In this document: positions 1-8,701 of the stretch, piece after piece
How positions within the stretch are numbered: position 1 is the stretch's first letter
Layout: every line of letters starts with the position of its first letter
Assembly: GCA_964483805.1 (NCBI GenBank)
Contig: CAZADH010000151.1
Coordinates: forward strand, 1 to 14,116
Reading direction: 5' to 3'
DNA from: CAZADH01 sp964483805
Lineage (GTDB): Bacteria; Muiribacteriota; Ozemobacteria; Ozemobacterales; Ozemobacteraceae
DNA length: 14,116 nt
The notes under the pieces: generated by a model
Database searches by the model: none
The model's input: the letters and a program-made list of their open reading frames with translations, nothing else
Told to the model about the DNA's origin: nothing
Translations under genes and position numbers: made by a program

Positions 1-2721
1 CTCGAGAGCGCGGTAGCCGATCGACTCGCCGTTCCGATCGAGGGCCTCGATGAACCCATCGGTATAGAACAGCACCGCCCTTGCTTCGGCCAACGAAAAC
101 TCGAGATCCTCATAAGCCGATTTGGCACGCACGCCAAGAAGGAAGGTCGGCTTTGTCTTCAACTCACGCAGGCCGGTCGTTTCAACGGCATACGGGTAGT
201 TGTGCCCGGCGTTGGCCACGGAAAAACGCCCGTCTCGTGGATCGAACAGCGCCATCAGACAGGTCATGCAGCGTTGTTTCTTCATGGTGGCGAGCAACAA
301 CTGGTTGAGCATGGCCAGGATCTCTGCCGGCCGGGCCGAGCGATCGGGATGGAAAACCATGGCCTTGGCCATGGCGACAACGAGGGCCGCCGGCACCCCG
401 TGCCCGGTGACGTCACCGACCACGATCAACCAGCGGCCATCGGGCAATACAATGTAATCGAAATAGTCGCCACCGACCTGGCTGGCGGTTTGTGAGGTGC
501 CAAAGATCTCCCAGTCACCGTCAGCGAGTTCGGCACCCGGAAAAAACGTGGTCTGCACCTCGCGGGCGACCTCGAGATCGGCCATGCCGGCGAGCAACCG
601 GTTGAAGGCCGCGGTCAGGCGTCCCAGCTCATCATCGGTGGTCACCGGCAGGCACAGGGAAAAGTCACGCCGGCGCAGACTGGCCACACCACGCCCGAGC
701 GCCGCGATTGGCGGGAACAACCCATTGGCCAGATACGCACCGACACCCCCACCGAGGCCGAGCAGAAATAGAACGATGACGGCGAGGCGAACGACAACCA
801 CCCGGTGCTCGCGACGGATGTCATCGTCGTCTGACCATGCATACAGGGGATACCGCGTATTGCAAAAGTCAATACCCGTAACCAACACGGTTCGCTCACC
901 CTGCGACACCCGCAAAGTGATCGGCGGCGCCCCTTCCAGCACACGCAAGCGGATTTCTTCGAGGCGATCGGCAAGCCACGCATCCCGCCCAAGGCGCTCC
1001 GGTTTCTGAGCGCCCCAGGCCATCGTCACCCCTGGATACCGCCGAGCAAACGATGCCGCCTGGCTCAGGCCGAAACGATTGGCCAGGTGATCGCCCCATA
1101 CCGCTAGAACCACGAATCTGGCTTTGCCGCTCCGGTCGTGCAATATCACGTTCATGACGTTGAACTGACCACCGGCAAAACTGCCGCTGGTCATGGCCCC
1201 TCGCCCACCCTGCAACATGGCGGCGATCTCGTCGAGGTTGGCTCCCGACGACTCGGCCGCGGCTTTCAAGGTCTGGTAGCGGGTCGTTTCCTGCATTGAC
1301 ATCGGGCGATGGTTGAGCACGGCAAACCGCTGCCCGATTTCCGCACCGATGAACGGCAGGACGGTAACGAATTGCGTGCGTCCGGTCTTGGCTTGCTGAT
1401 GAAGACACCGACCCCGTTCGTCGAAGGCGGCACAGAGATCGGGCGGCCCCAGGCGCGCGACCTCGCGGGCAACCGCAATGGCGTCGCCGGGTCCGACATC
1501 GCGTCCCTTCAGGCGCCGGTCGCGAATCTGCAGAACCCGCGCTTCGATCGCCGCTTTGTAGTCGACGAGGCAGTTCTCGAACTGACGCAACGCATCACTC
1601 TGGCGGCGAAAAACGCTCTCCTCTTGCAATCCCTGCCGCTCGACCAACCAGCCCTGAGCAGCAAGGACCAGCACCAGCACCGGGACTGCCGAGGAGTAGA
1701 AGAACAGGGCGATCAGCCCAACACGGAGCGACTGCCCGGCAGGAAACCGCGTCCAGAGCACAAAAGCGACGCCGACAACGGCGACCACCAGGACGAGAAG
1801 CCAGCGTGCGCTCTTCTGCCAACGCCGGTGATAGGTGGCCTCGGCGCGATCGGGAAACGCCACCAGGAACATCTTTCGTGGTGTCACCCACGCGCGGGCC
1901 CACAGGTGCCCGGCCCAGGCCAGGATCGGTTCATCCTGTTGCGCCAGCCGGGCCACCACCATCGGCACATCCCCAGCCAACCGGCCCATCGCCTGGCCCC
2001 ATGTTTCGCTGGGCGTACTCAGGTCAACCACGGTACGTGGCCCATCGACAGGCAGGGGGAACCGGCACGCCAGGTCGAAGACAGCGTCGCGCGCCGCCTT
2101 TGGCAGTGAGATCCAGACGATGACCCAGGGCCGCCCCGGCCGCAGTGACGAAATGTTGACGTAAGCCCGCTTGTGCACCACCGAACTGAGCCGCTGACGT
2201 GGCAACGAAGCGCCGCCGAAGAAAGGCAGGGCCATGGGGCCAAGAAATACTTTGTATTCATTGATCCGCCCATTGACCGATGGATCGCCACGCGCCACGA
2301 AGTTCTGCAGATCGACGCCGAAACTGGCCAGTTGCGCATGGTATTCGGGGAGATCGGAGGCCGCAGCGACCAGACGGCCTCGGCCATCAAACAGGGCATA
2401 TTCCAACATACCCTGCATCGCGGCCTTCGTCGTCTGCAACTCGGCGGTCCACATCTCGAGGTCGCGTCGATGGCCAGCGAGCTTCACGAACAGATCGTCG
2501 GTGAACAGATCGAGAACATCCCGAACCACGTGCGCCGAGTGCAATGTGGTCATGCGCGTGTTGATCTCGAGCGTCGCCACCGCCCGCGTGGCCGCATGCT
2601 CGCGGACCAAACTCTCGTTGATGCCAATCACCACCAGCATGAGTGGCACCGCCAGTAGCGTCATCACCACCGCCAGGAACCCCGCGGCCTGCCAACCGAC
2701 ACCACCCCGTCCAGGTTTCAT
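1..2721 (-). CDS. Receptor-type SpoIIE/PP2C phosphatase with HAMP domain (3' end off window)
   Basis: A single uninterrupted frame of 907 codons runs from the ATG at 2721 to the left edge, so the protein is truncated here. It is probably a sensor-controlled serine/threonine protein phosphatase. Visible order: TM about 12-34; extracytoplasmic region about 35-305; TM hairpin about 307-323 and 334-354; second sensory region about 355-642; TM about 643-665; HAMP about 666-720; PP2C/SpoIIE domain from about 735. Family metal-site motifs are intact: VGGDYFDY (749-756), GDVTGHGVPAAL (769-780), NAGHNYP (837-843) and FYTDGFIEAL (885-894). Only the last roughly 55 residues, with the final Asp motif, are missing. 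The start overlaps the stop of the upstream paralogue as ATGA, which implies translational coupling. HAMP and phosphatase parts resemble that paralogue closely while the sensory regions do not. The usual targets would be STAS anti-sigma antagonists; none is in view. Confidence 0.9.
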   Translation of the reverse strand, partial: MKPGRGGVGWQAAGFLAVVMTLLAVPLMLVVIGINESLVREHAATRAVATLEINTRMTTLHSAHVVRDVLDLFTDDLFVKLAGHRRDLEMWTAELQTTKAAMQGMLEYALFDGRGRLVAAASDLPEYHAQLASFGVDLQNFVARGDPSVNGRINEYKVFLGPMALPFFGGASLPRQRLSSVVHKRAYVNISSLRPGRPWVIVWISLPKAARDAVFDLACRFPLPVDGPRTVVDLSTPSETWGQAMGRLAGDVPMVVARLAQQDEPILAWAGHLWARAWVTPRKMFLVAFPDRAEATYHRRWQKSARWLLVLVVAVVGVAFVLWTRFPAGQSLRVGLIALFFYSSAVPVLVLVLAAQGWLVERQGLQEESVFRRQSDALRQFENCLVDYKAAIEARVLQIRDRRLKGRDVGPGDAIAVAREVARLGPPDLCAAFDERGRCLHQQAKTGRTQFVTVLPFIGAEIGQRFAVLNHRPMSMQETTRYQTLKAAAESSGANLDEIAAMLQGGRGAMTSGSFAGGQFNVMNVILHDRSGKARFVVLAVWGDHLANRFGLSQAASFARRYPGVTMAWGAQKPERLGRDAWLADRLEEIRLRVLEGAPPITLRVSQGERTVLVTGIDFCNTRYPLYAWSDDDDIRREHRVVVVRLAVIVLFLLGLGGGVGAYLANGLFPPIAALGRGVASLRRRDFSLCLPVTTDDELGRLTAAFNRLLAGMADLEVAREVQTTFFPGAELADGDWEIFGTSQTASQVGGDYFDYIVLPDGRWLIVVGDVTGHGVPAALVVAMAKAMVFHPDRSARPAEILAMLNQLLLATMKKQRCMTCLMALFDPRDGRFSVANAGHNYPYAVETTGLRELKTKPTFLLGVRAKSAYEDLEFSLAEARAVLFYTDGFIEALDRNGESIGYRALE

Positions 2722-5606
2722 GGGTTCACCTCGGCAGCAACCCGTTGAGCGACCAAAAGCGAGATGTCGTCGGCCGGCAGATCTGCGCCGGCCAGATCGC
2801 GGTGCCAGGCCCGGATTGCCGATTCGGTGGCCACCGCCGTCGGACCGAGCAGCCCCGGCAGTGCCTGCAGGAGCCGATCGTAACCGATCGGCGCCCCATC
2901 GCGGCGGCATTGCGCCTCGACCAGGCCATCGGTGAAAAACACCACCACCTCATCGCTCAGCCGATCGGGGCCGCGCAAAGCCGGACGCCAGTTGCGAACA
3001 CTGCCCAGCGGCAGGCCCACCGCGGTCATGAAGGCGGCGCGCCCGTGACCCACCTGGACCGGGTACATGTGCCCGGCATTGGCCAGCACGAGCGTGTCTT
3101 CTTCGACATCGAGCACCGCGAACAGACAACTCATCATCTTGCGCCGCCGTAGCACCGCCAAAAGAACGGTATTGAGAGCGGTCAGCGTCGCGCGCGGATC
3201 GCCCCGGGTCGCGGGATGGCTGATGATCGCCTTGGCCATCGCCACCACCAGCGCCGCGCCCACCCCGTGCCCCGACACGTCGCCGATCGCCAGCATCACC
3301 CGGCGGTCATCGAGCGCCGCATAGTCGAAGAAGTCACCCCCCACCTGGGCCGCAGCAATACACGAGCCATACACCTGCCACCCGCCCACCCGCAGTGGGG
3401 TTTGCGGAAACAGACACTCCTGGGTGGTCCGGGCCACTTCCAGATCGCGCAGATCGGCGAGCGCTTCGTTGAAGGATGCGGCCAGCAAGCCGAGTTCGTT
3501 GGCCGAGTCGACCGGTATCGGTGCCGAAAAATCGCGCCGCGCCAGCGACTGCACCCCCGCCTCGAGCTGGGCCAACGGCACGAGAAACAACCGCGACAGG
3601 AACGTGCCGATCAATAGACAGATGCCGACGATGGCGACCGCACCGACGGTGAATGCCGCGCGGATCTGGGTCAGTTGAGCCTGGATCGCCCGCCGTGGCG
3701 TCAAGACGATCATCGCGCAACGGTCGAGTTTGGTAACCCGCAGACCGGTGAGCAGATACGCCTCGTCGCCCAGGCAGGCGACATCGCGAAAACTGTGGCG
3801 ACTGCTGACTACCCGCGCCAACAGCGGATGCAGGGTCCGCCGGAACCGCGAGCCCGCAGGAAAAAAGACGTCGGCATTGTCCAGATCCCAGAGGATGGCG
3901 TCCCCGGGCCTCAGATCGCGGGTGAAGGTCGCCAGGCCGTGTTGCACGTATTGCCGCATCAAGTGATCGTGGCTCCAGGCGAGCAGACCGACGTGCGTCA
4001 AGCGATTGGCAGCGTTGCCCAGCGGCAATTGCGCGAGGTGATACCAGTGGCGACCCACGCGGGACTGGAGCGATGACTCGATGTCGATCTGCATCTTGGT
4101 CGCCTGCAGCAACGAATCGACCTGGACGATGCGACGTCCCGGATCGGCACCCGCCGTCGCGAAAGCGCCACGATTGGCCAGGGCCAGCACGGCCCGCACG
4201 TATCTGAGTGGCATGCGGAAATGGTCGTCGGTAACCACCGGAAACTCAGGGGTTTCAAACGAAAACACCGTGTCACCGTAAAGGTCGATGATCCGACAGT
4301 ATTGAAATCCGTAATCGGCCTGCACCGCCGCAAACCGCCGCACGAAGTCGGCGAAACCGTCGGAGAGCGGCTGGTCGCCCGACACCATGTGCCGACTGAC
4401 CCGTTGGGCGATGCCCGTCCAGAAACTGGCGAAGCCGGCATCGAACCTGAGGATGGCACGTTCGGCCCGATCGTGAGCGGCACGTTCGAGAACCCGCGCC
4501 CGTTCGCCGAGAAACTGCTGCGCCGAAACCGCCAGCACCAGCAGCGGGACCCCGGCCACGTAGACAAAGCCGAGCAGCAGTCGCGCCCGCACCGACACCC
4601 GCCGACCCCGGCGGGCGACGAGACCGGCCAGAAGAACAAACAATACAACAGCAATACACACCCGACCGACCCCGTCCAACTCCCCATCATCGGTCAGGTG
4701 CTCGAGGCGGCGCATCTTCCGACTGCCGACCAACCAATACGACGGCGACAACGCCCGTCGCATCACCAGGGTGTCGCCGAGCCACACACTCGACCCGGGC
4801 GCGCCGTGGAGCGCCTGCCACCAGACATTGGCGACCTCGGGCGGCAGTCCGAGGGCGGCGGTCACCGCGCGGGCCGAAGCTCCTCTTTTGACCAGGGTCA
4901 CGCGCACGTCATCGCGCACGTTGCGCGAGAACAGGTGCAGTTGGTCGATCAGCGCTTCTTGCAGCAGCGGGTTCTTCGGGGTCAAGAAAACAAAGAACAT
5001 TCCCTTGTCTGTGGGCCGCGAGAAGTAGACGTACTCGTCGATCGGAAACAATGAATACACAAACAGTTCGCTGTGGTTCGCCCGCTCGGTGTTGACGTGA
5101 GATCCGAGGAATGCGCGCATAAACGACTGCAACAACGTGCTCAACGGGCGCCGCTGTTCGAGGAAATCGCGGTAGCCACCAAAGAATTTCTGGGCCAACT
5201 GACGGGAGACCGGACGGTCAACGAGTCCCGCAACCGGGCTACCGGTGCCGTCGAGAACGACGACCTTCACCTGCTCGCCGAACCGCCTGCCGAGAACCTC
5301 GCGGAAATTCCGCCAGAACGCGAGGTAATTGGGGGCCGCGTTGGCCCGCCGTTCGAGACATCGCAGGTAGCGGGTGTAGAAGGCGATCGGATCGCTGTCC
5401 GCTTCGATCGCGCTGATTGCGGTGTCGAGTTGCCGCTCGGCGGCCACACGCTGGTGGTCCGTGGCGTTGGGAGCGAGCAACGTCCGCCCGCTCATGACCA
5501 GAACCATGGGCAAACCGAACAGCAAAACCGCCAACACGCTCCGAACCACCGAGCTGTCAGCCCACCCCCGTCCACCACTGCCGGCACTGCCACGTTCGTG
5601 ACTCAT
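2718..5606 (-). CDS. Receptor-type SpoIIE/PP2C phosphatase with HAMP domain, complete (962 aa)
   Basis: This is a complete membrane receptor phosphatase, first gene of a two-gene minus-strand unit. Predicted layout: TM 21-40; extracytoplasmic region 41-312; TM hairpin 313-331 and 340-361; second sensory region 362-650; TM 651-671; HAMP about 672-725; PP2C/SpoIIE domain about 740-957. Catalytic metal-binding motifs of the family are all present: VGGDFFDY (755-762), GDVSGHGVGAAL (775-786), NAGHMYP (843-849), FFTDGLVEA (890-898) and the terminal DDIS (946-949). An active phosphatase is therefore expected, dephosphorylating a Ser/Thr-phosphorylated cytoplasmic protein under control of the outside signal. 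The substrate is unknown. The ATG at 5606 has no clear Shine-Dalgarno sequence, and a promoter-like sequence places the transcript start only about 6 nt upstream, so the message may be nearly leaderless. A GTG at codon 20 is a possible alternative start but has no better ribosome site. Confidence 0.92.
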   Translation of the reverse strand: MSHERGSAGSGGRGWADSSVVRSVLAVLLFGLPMVLVMSGRTLLAPNATDHQRVAAERQLDTAISAIEADSDPIAFYTRYLRCLERRANAAPNYLAFWRNFREVLGRRFGEQVKVVVLDGTGSPVAGLVDRPVSRQLAQKFFGGYRDFLEQRRPLSTLLQSFMRAFLGSHVNTERANHSELFVYSLFPIDEYVYFSRPTDKGMFFVFLTPKNPLLQEALIDQLHLFSRNVRDDVRVTLVKRGASARAVTAALGLPPEVANVWWQALHGAPGSSVWLGDTLVMRRALSPSYWLVGSRKMRRLEHLTDDGELDGVGRVCIAVVLFVLLAGLVARRGRRVSVRARLLLGFVYVAGVPLLVLAVSAQQFLGERARVLERAAHDRAERAILRFDAGFASFWTGIAQRVSRHMVSGDQPLSDGFADFVRRFAAVQADYGFQYCRIIDLYGDTVFSFETPEFPVVTDDHFRMPLRYVRAVLALANRGAFATAGADPGRRIVQVDSLLQATKMQIDIESSLQSRVGRHWYHLAQLPLGNAANRLTHVGLLAWSHDHLMRQYVQHGLATFTRDLRPGDAILWDLDNADVFFPAGSRFRRTLHPLLARVVSSRHSFRDVACLGDEAYLLTGLRVTKLDRCAMIVLTPRRAIQAQLTQIRAAFTVGAVAIVGICLLIGTFLSRLFLVPLAQLEAGVQSLARRDFSAPIPVDSANELGLLAASFNEALADLRDLEVARTTQECLFPQTPLRVGGWQVYGSCIAAAQVGGDFFDYAALDDRRVMLAIGDVSGHGVGAALVVAMAKAIISHPATRGDPRATLTALNTVLLAVLRRRKMMSCLFAVLDVEEDTLVLANAGHMYPVQVGHGRAAFMTAVGLPLGSVRNWRPALRGPDRLSDEVVVFFTDGLVEAQCRRDGAPIGYDRLLQALPGLLGPTAVATESAIRAWHRDLAGADLPADDISLLVAQRVAAEVNP

Positions 5607-5618
5607 CGTCTACTCAGC

Positions 5619-5646
5619 ATTATCCCCCACCCGCAGAAAAAGGCAA
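5619..5646 (-). promoter_or_regulatory. Sigma70-like promoter for the phosphatase pair
   Basis: Read on the minus strand there is a -35-like TTGCCT (5646-5641, 4 of 6 consensus), a 16-bp spacer and a -10-like GATAAT (5624-5619, 5 of 6). Transcription would begin near 5612, about 6 nt before the ATG at 5606. This agrees with the absence of a clear Shine-Dalgarno sequence. Called from consensus matching only. Confidence 0.4.
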
Positions 5647-5650
5647 CCCT

Positions 5651-5679
5651 TTGACACGGCTTCGTCATCCGAGTAGAAA
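5651..5679 (+). promoter_or_regulatory. Sigma70-like promoter for glnS
   Basis: A perfect -35 TTGACA (5651-5656) is followed by a 17-bp spacer and TAGAAA (5674-5679, 4 of 6 consensus). A start near 5686 would give a leader of about 36 nt containing the purine-rich ribosome site GGAAGGA (5704-5710). The -35 lies only 4 bp from the -35 of the divergent phosphatase promoter, so the two probably compete or share regulation. Confidence 0.6.
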
Positions 5680-5721
5680 TAGGCGATTCACTAATCCAGT
5701 GACGGAAGGAAGTCCGGCATC

Positions 5722-7416
<1,695 letters not shown>

Positions 7417-7422
<6 letters not shown>

Positions 7423-7561
7423 CCGTAAGGTCTCAGTTACGAGTGGCGCCGACGCGTTTCGCCCGGAGGCCGCAACGCGGCCGACCGCGGGGTGTGAGGC
7501 TCGCGGACCTGTGCCGCGAGCCGAGCGGGGGCGCGTGCCCCCGCTAACTGAGATGTTACGC
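7417..7561. repeat. Multi-hairpin intergenic element 1 (outer stem around three hairpins)
   Basis: The outer arms TCTCAGTTA (7431-7439) and TAACTGAGA (7545-7553) are perfect inverted repeats. They are flanked further out by GCGTAAC (7417-7423) and GTTACGC (7555-7561). Inside lie three perfect hairpins: GGCCGC-AAC-GCGGCC (7468-7482), GCTCGCGG with a 7-nt loop and CCGCGAGC (7499-7521), and AGCGGGGGC-GCGT-GCCCCCGCT (7524-7545). The last shares one base with the outer arm. A 12-bp palindrome GTTACGCGTAAC (7555-7566) follows. No U-tract follows the hairpins, so this is not a simple terminator. It could be an extragenic palindromic repeat, a processing or stabilising 3' structure of glnS mRNA, or a structured RNA. 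Confidence 0.6.
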
Positions 7562-7605
7562 GTAACCTCCGCGTTACCACGACAAATGCGGGCGGGCGAC
7601 CAGCG

Positions 7606-8520
7606 GTGACACCCGAGAACTCGGTGATCCGTGTTGCCCTCCTGCAGTTGTCTTCCTGCGGCTTCGACCAGGACCGCGCATTGGCGATCGGTCTCGCCGC
7701 CTGTCGGGAAGCCAAAACGCAGGGTGCCGACGTCGCGGTTTTTCCCGAACTGTGGAACATCGGCTACACCCCGTTCTCGGCCGAAGTCAGCGCCCCCGGT
7801 TTCGATCCGCGGGATCCGCGCCACACCGCCGCCGCCCAGGCGTGGCAGGATCGCGCCATCGGGGCCGACGCGCCGTGGGTCGAAGCCCACGGCCGGCTGG
7901 CCGCAGAACTCGACATGGCGATTCTCGCCACCTTTCTCGAGCGAAGACCCCACGGGGCACCGCGCAACACCGCCGTTTTGTTTGACCGGCGTGGCCGGCG
8001 CGTGCTGACCTACGCCAAGGTCCACCTGTGTTCGTTTTCGCTCGAAGCATGGTGCGCTGCCGGCGACACGTTCCCGGTCACCGAACTGGACACCGCGGCC
8101 GGGCCGGTCCGGGTTGGTGTCATGATCTGCTTCGACCGCGAGTTTCCCGAGGCGGCCCGGGCCCTGACGGTTGGGGGCGCCGAACTGATCCTGGTTCCCA
8201 ATGCCTGCGAGCTCGAGGAGAACCGCCTCGGCCAGATCCGCACCCGGGCCTTCGAGAACGCGGTCGGCATCACCGTGGCCAACTATGCACCACCCACCGA
8301 GACCGGCACCTCGGTGGCCTGCAGCCCGATCGTCTTTTCGCCAGACGGCCAGACGCTCGACCCGTGGCTGGTGCGGGCACCGACCGACGCCGCCGGCGTG
8401 TTCGCGGCATCGTTCGATCTGACCGCCATGCGCATCTGGCGCCGCCGGGAACCGTGGGGTTTGCCGGCACGCCGACCAGAGACATACAACGTATTGACTC
8501 TTTGCCGCGCCGTCGAGTGA
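7606..8520 (+). CDS. Carbon-nitrogen hydrolase, nitrilase superfamily
   Basis: This is a 304-residue cytoplasmic enzyme of the nitrilase superfamily, which hydrolyses amides, carbamoyl groups or nitriles through a cysteine thioester. The catalytic Glu-Lys-Cys triad is visible: E48 in VAVFPELW, K138 in YAKVHL and C175 in GVMICFDREFPE. The motif around C175 matches the branch containing amidases and N-carbamoyl hydrolases better than true nitrilases. The exact substrate cannot be read from sequence. The length fits a single domain with no fused glutaminase partner. The start chosen is GTG at 7606; an in-frame GTG at 7624, just before the conserved VIRVALLQL strand, is an alternative. Neither has a strong Shine-Dalgarno sequence. 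The gene sits between two multi-hairpin intergenic elements and has no clear promoter of its own, so it may be read through from glnS. Confidence 0.9.
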   Translation: MTPENSVIRVALLQLSSCGFDQDRALAIGLAACREAKTQGADVAVFPELWNIGYTPFSAEVSAPGFDPRDPRHTAAAQAWQDRAIGADAPWVEAHGRLAAELDMAILATFLERRPHGAPRNTAVLFDRRGRRVLTYAKVHLCSFSLEAWCAAGDTFPVTELDTAAGPVRVGVMICFDREFPEAARALTVGGAELILVPNACELEENRLGQIRTRAFENAVGITVANYAPPTETGTSVACSPIVFSPDGQTLDPWLVRAPTDAAGVFAASFDLTAMRIWRRREPWGLPARRPETYNVLTLCRAVE

Positions 8521-8533
8521 TGAAGAAGGCGGG

Positions 8534-8567
8534 GCGGCCCGAAACGCAGTTTCGGGCGGTGCAAACG
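8534..8567 (+). repeat. 34-bp direct repeat, copy 1 of 2
   Basis: This 34-bp unit is repeated exactly at 8613-8646, a period of 79 bp. It holds the 9-bp hairpin with loop GCA and ends in GGTGCAAACG. The extended word GGTGCAAACGACCCG occurs again on the opposite strand at about 10205-10219, in element 3. Confidence 0.85.
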
Positions 8568-8612
8568 ACCCGAGCGCACGATGCGCGAAGTGGGCGTTTG
8601 CTGCCACGGACG

Positions 8613-8646
8613 GCGGCCCGAAACGCAGTTTCGGGCGGTGCAAACG
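8613..8646 (+). repeat. 34-bp direct repeat, copy 2 of 2
   Basis: This is an exact copy of 8534-8567, separated from it by 45 bp that themselves fold into a hairpin. The right end overlaps the outer arm of element 2. Confidence 0.85.
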
Positions 8647-8651
8647 CCCCG

Positions 8652-8660
8652 TGGTATGAT
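8652..8660 (+). promoter_or_regulatory. Extended -10 promoter candidate for the TPR gene
   Basis: TGGTATGAT has the TGn extension and TATGAT (8655-8660, 5 of 6 consensus). No good -35 exists at the expected place, where the repeat hairpin of element 2 lies. Transcription would start near 8667 and give a 35-nt leader with a strong AGGAGG (8691-8696). Confidence 0.4.
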
Positions 8661-8701
8661 GCAGCCACATTGCCTCGATTGATATCCACCAGGAGGTTCT
8701 C

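Larger units (their letters stand above)
8530..8651. repeat. Multi-hairpin intergenic element 2 with duplicated 34-bp unit
   Basis: Outer arms CGGGGCG (8530-8536) and CGCCCCG (8645-8651) enclose three stem-loops. The first (8537-8557) and third (8616-8636) are identical: GCCCGAAAC-GCA-GTTTCGGGC. The middle one pairs GCAAACG (8561-8567) with CGTTTGC (8595-8601), continued by CCC/GGG past one bulged A, with an inner GCGCA-CGA-TGCGC (8574-8586). The layout matches element 1 although the sequence differs. It starts 9 nt after the hydrolase stop and ends 3 nt before the -10-like sequence of the TPR gene. No U-tract is present. Confidence 0.65.

Noticed and set aside
1309..2109. A 266-codon plus-strand frame
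   Set aside because: It is antisense to the continuous 907-codon phosphatase frame, which has TM, HAMP and PP2C motifs; the plus frame has none.
1..2721. Possible broken or frameshifted phosphatase, since only short minus-strand frames with both ends inside the window are seen
   Set aside because: Reading from the ATG at 2721 gives one frame with no stop to base 1 (exactly 907 codons). The gene is cut by the window edge and is not a pseudogene.
8534..8646. Possible CRISPR mini-array (two 34-bp palindromic repeats with a 45-bp spacer)
   Set aside because: There are only two copies, the spacer is itself a hairpin, the internal dyad is a full 9-bp stem, outer arms enclose the whole block, and no cas gene is nearby.
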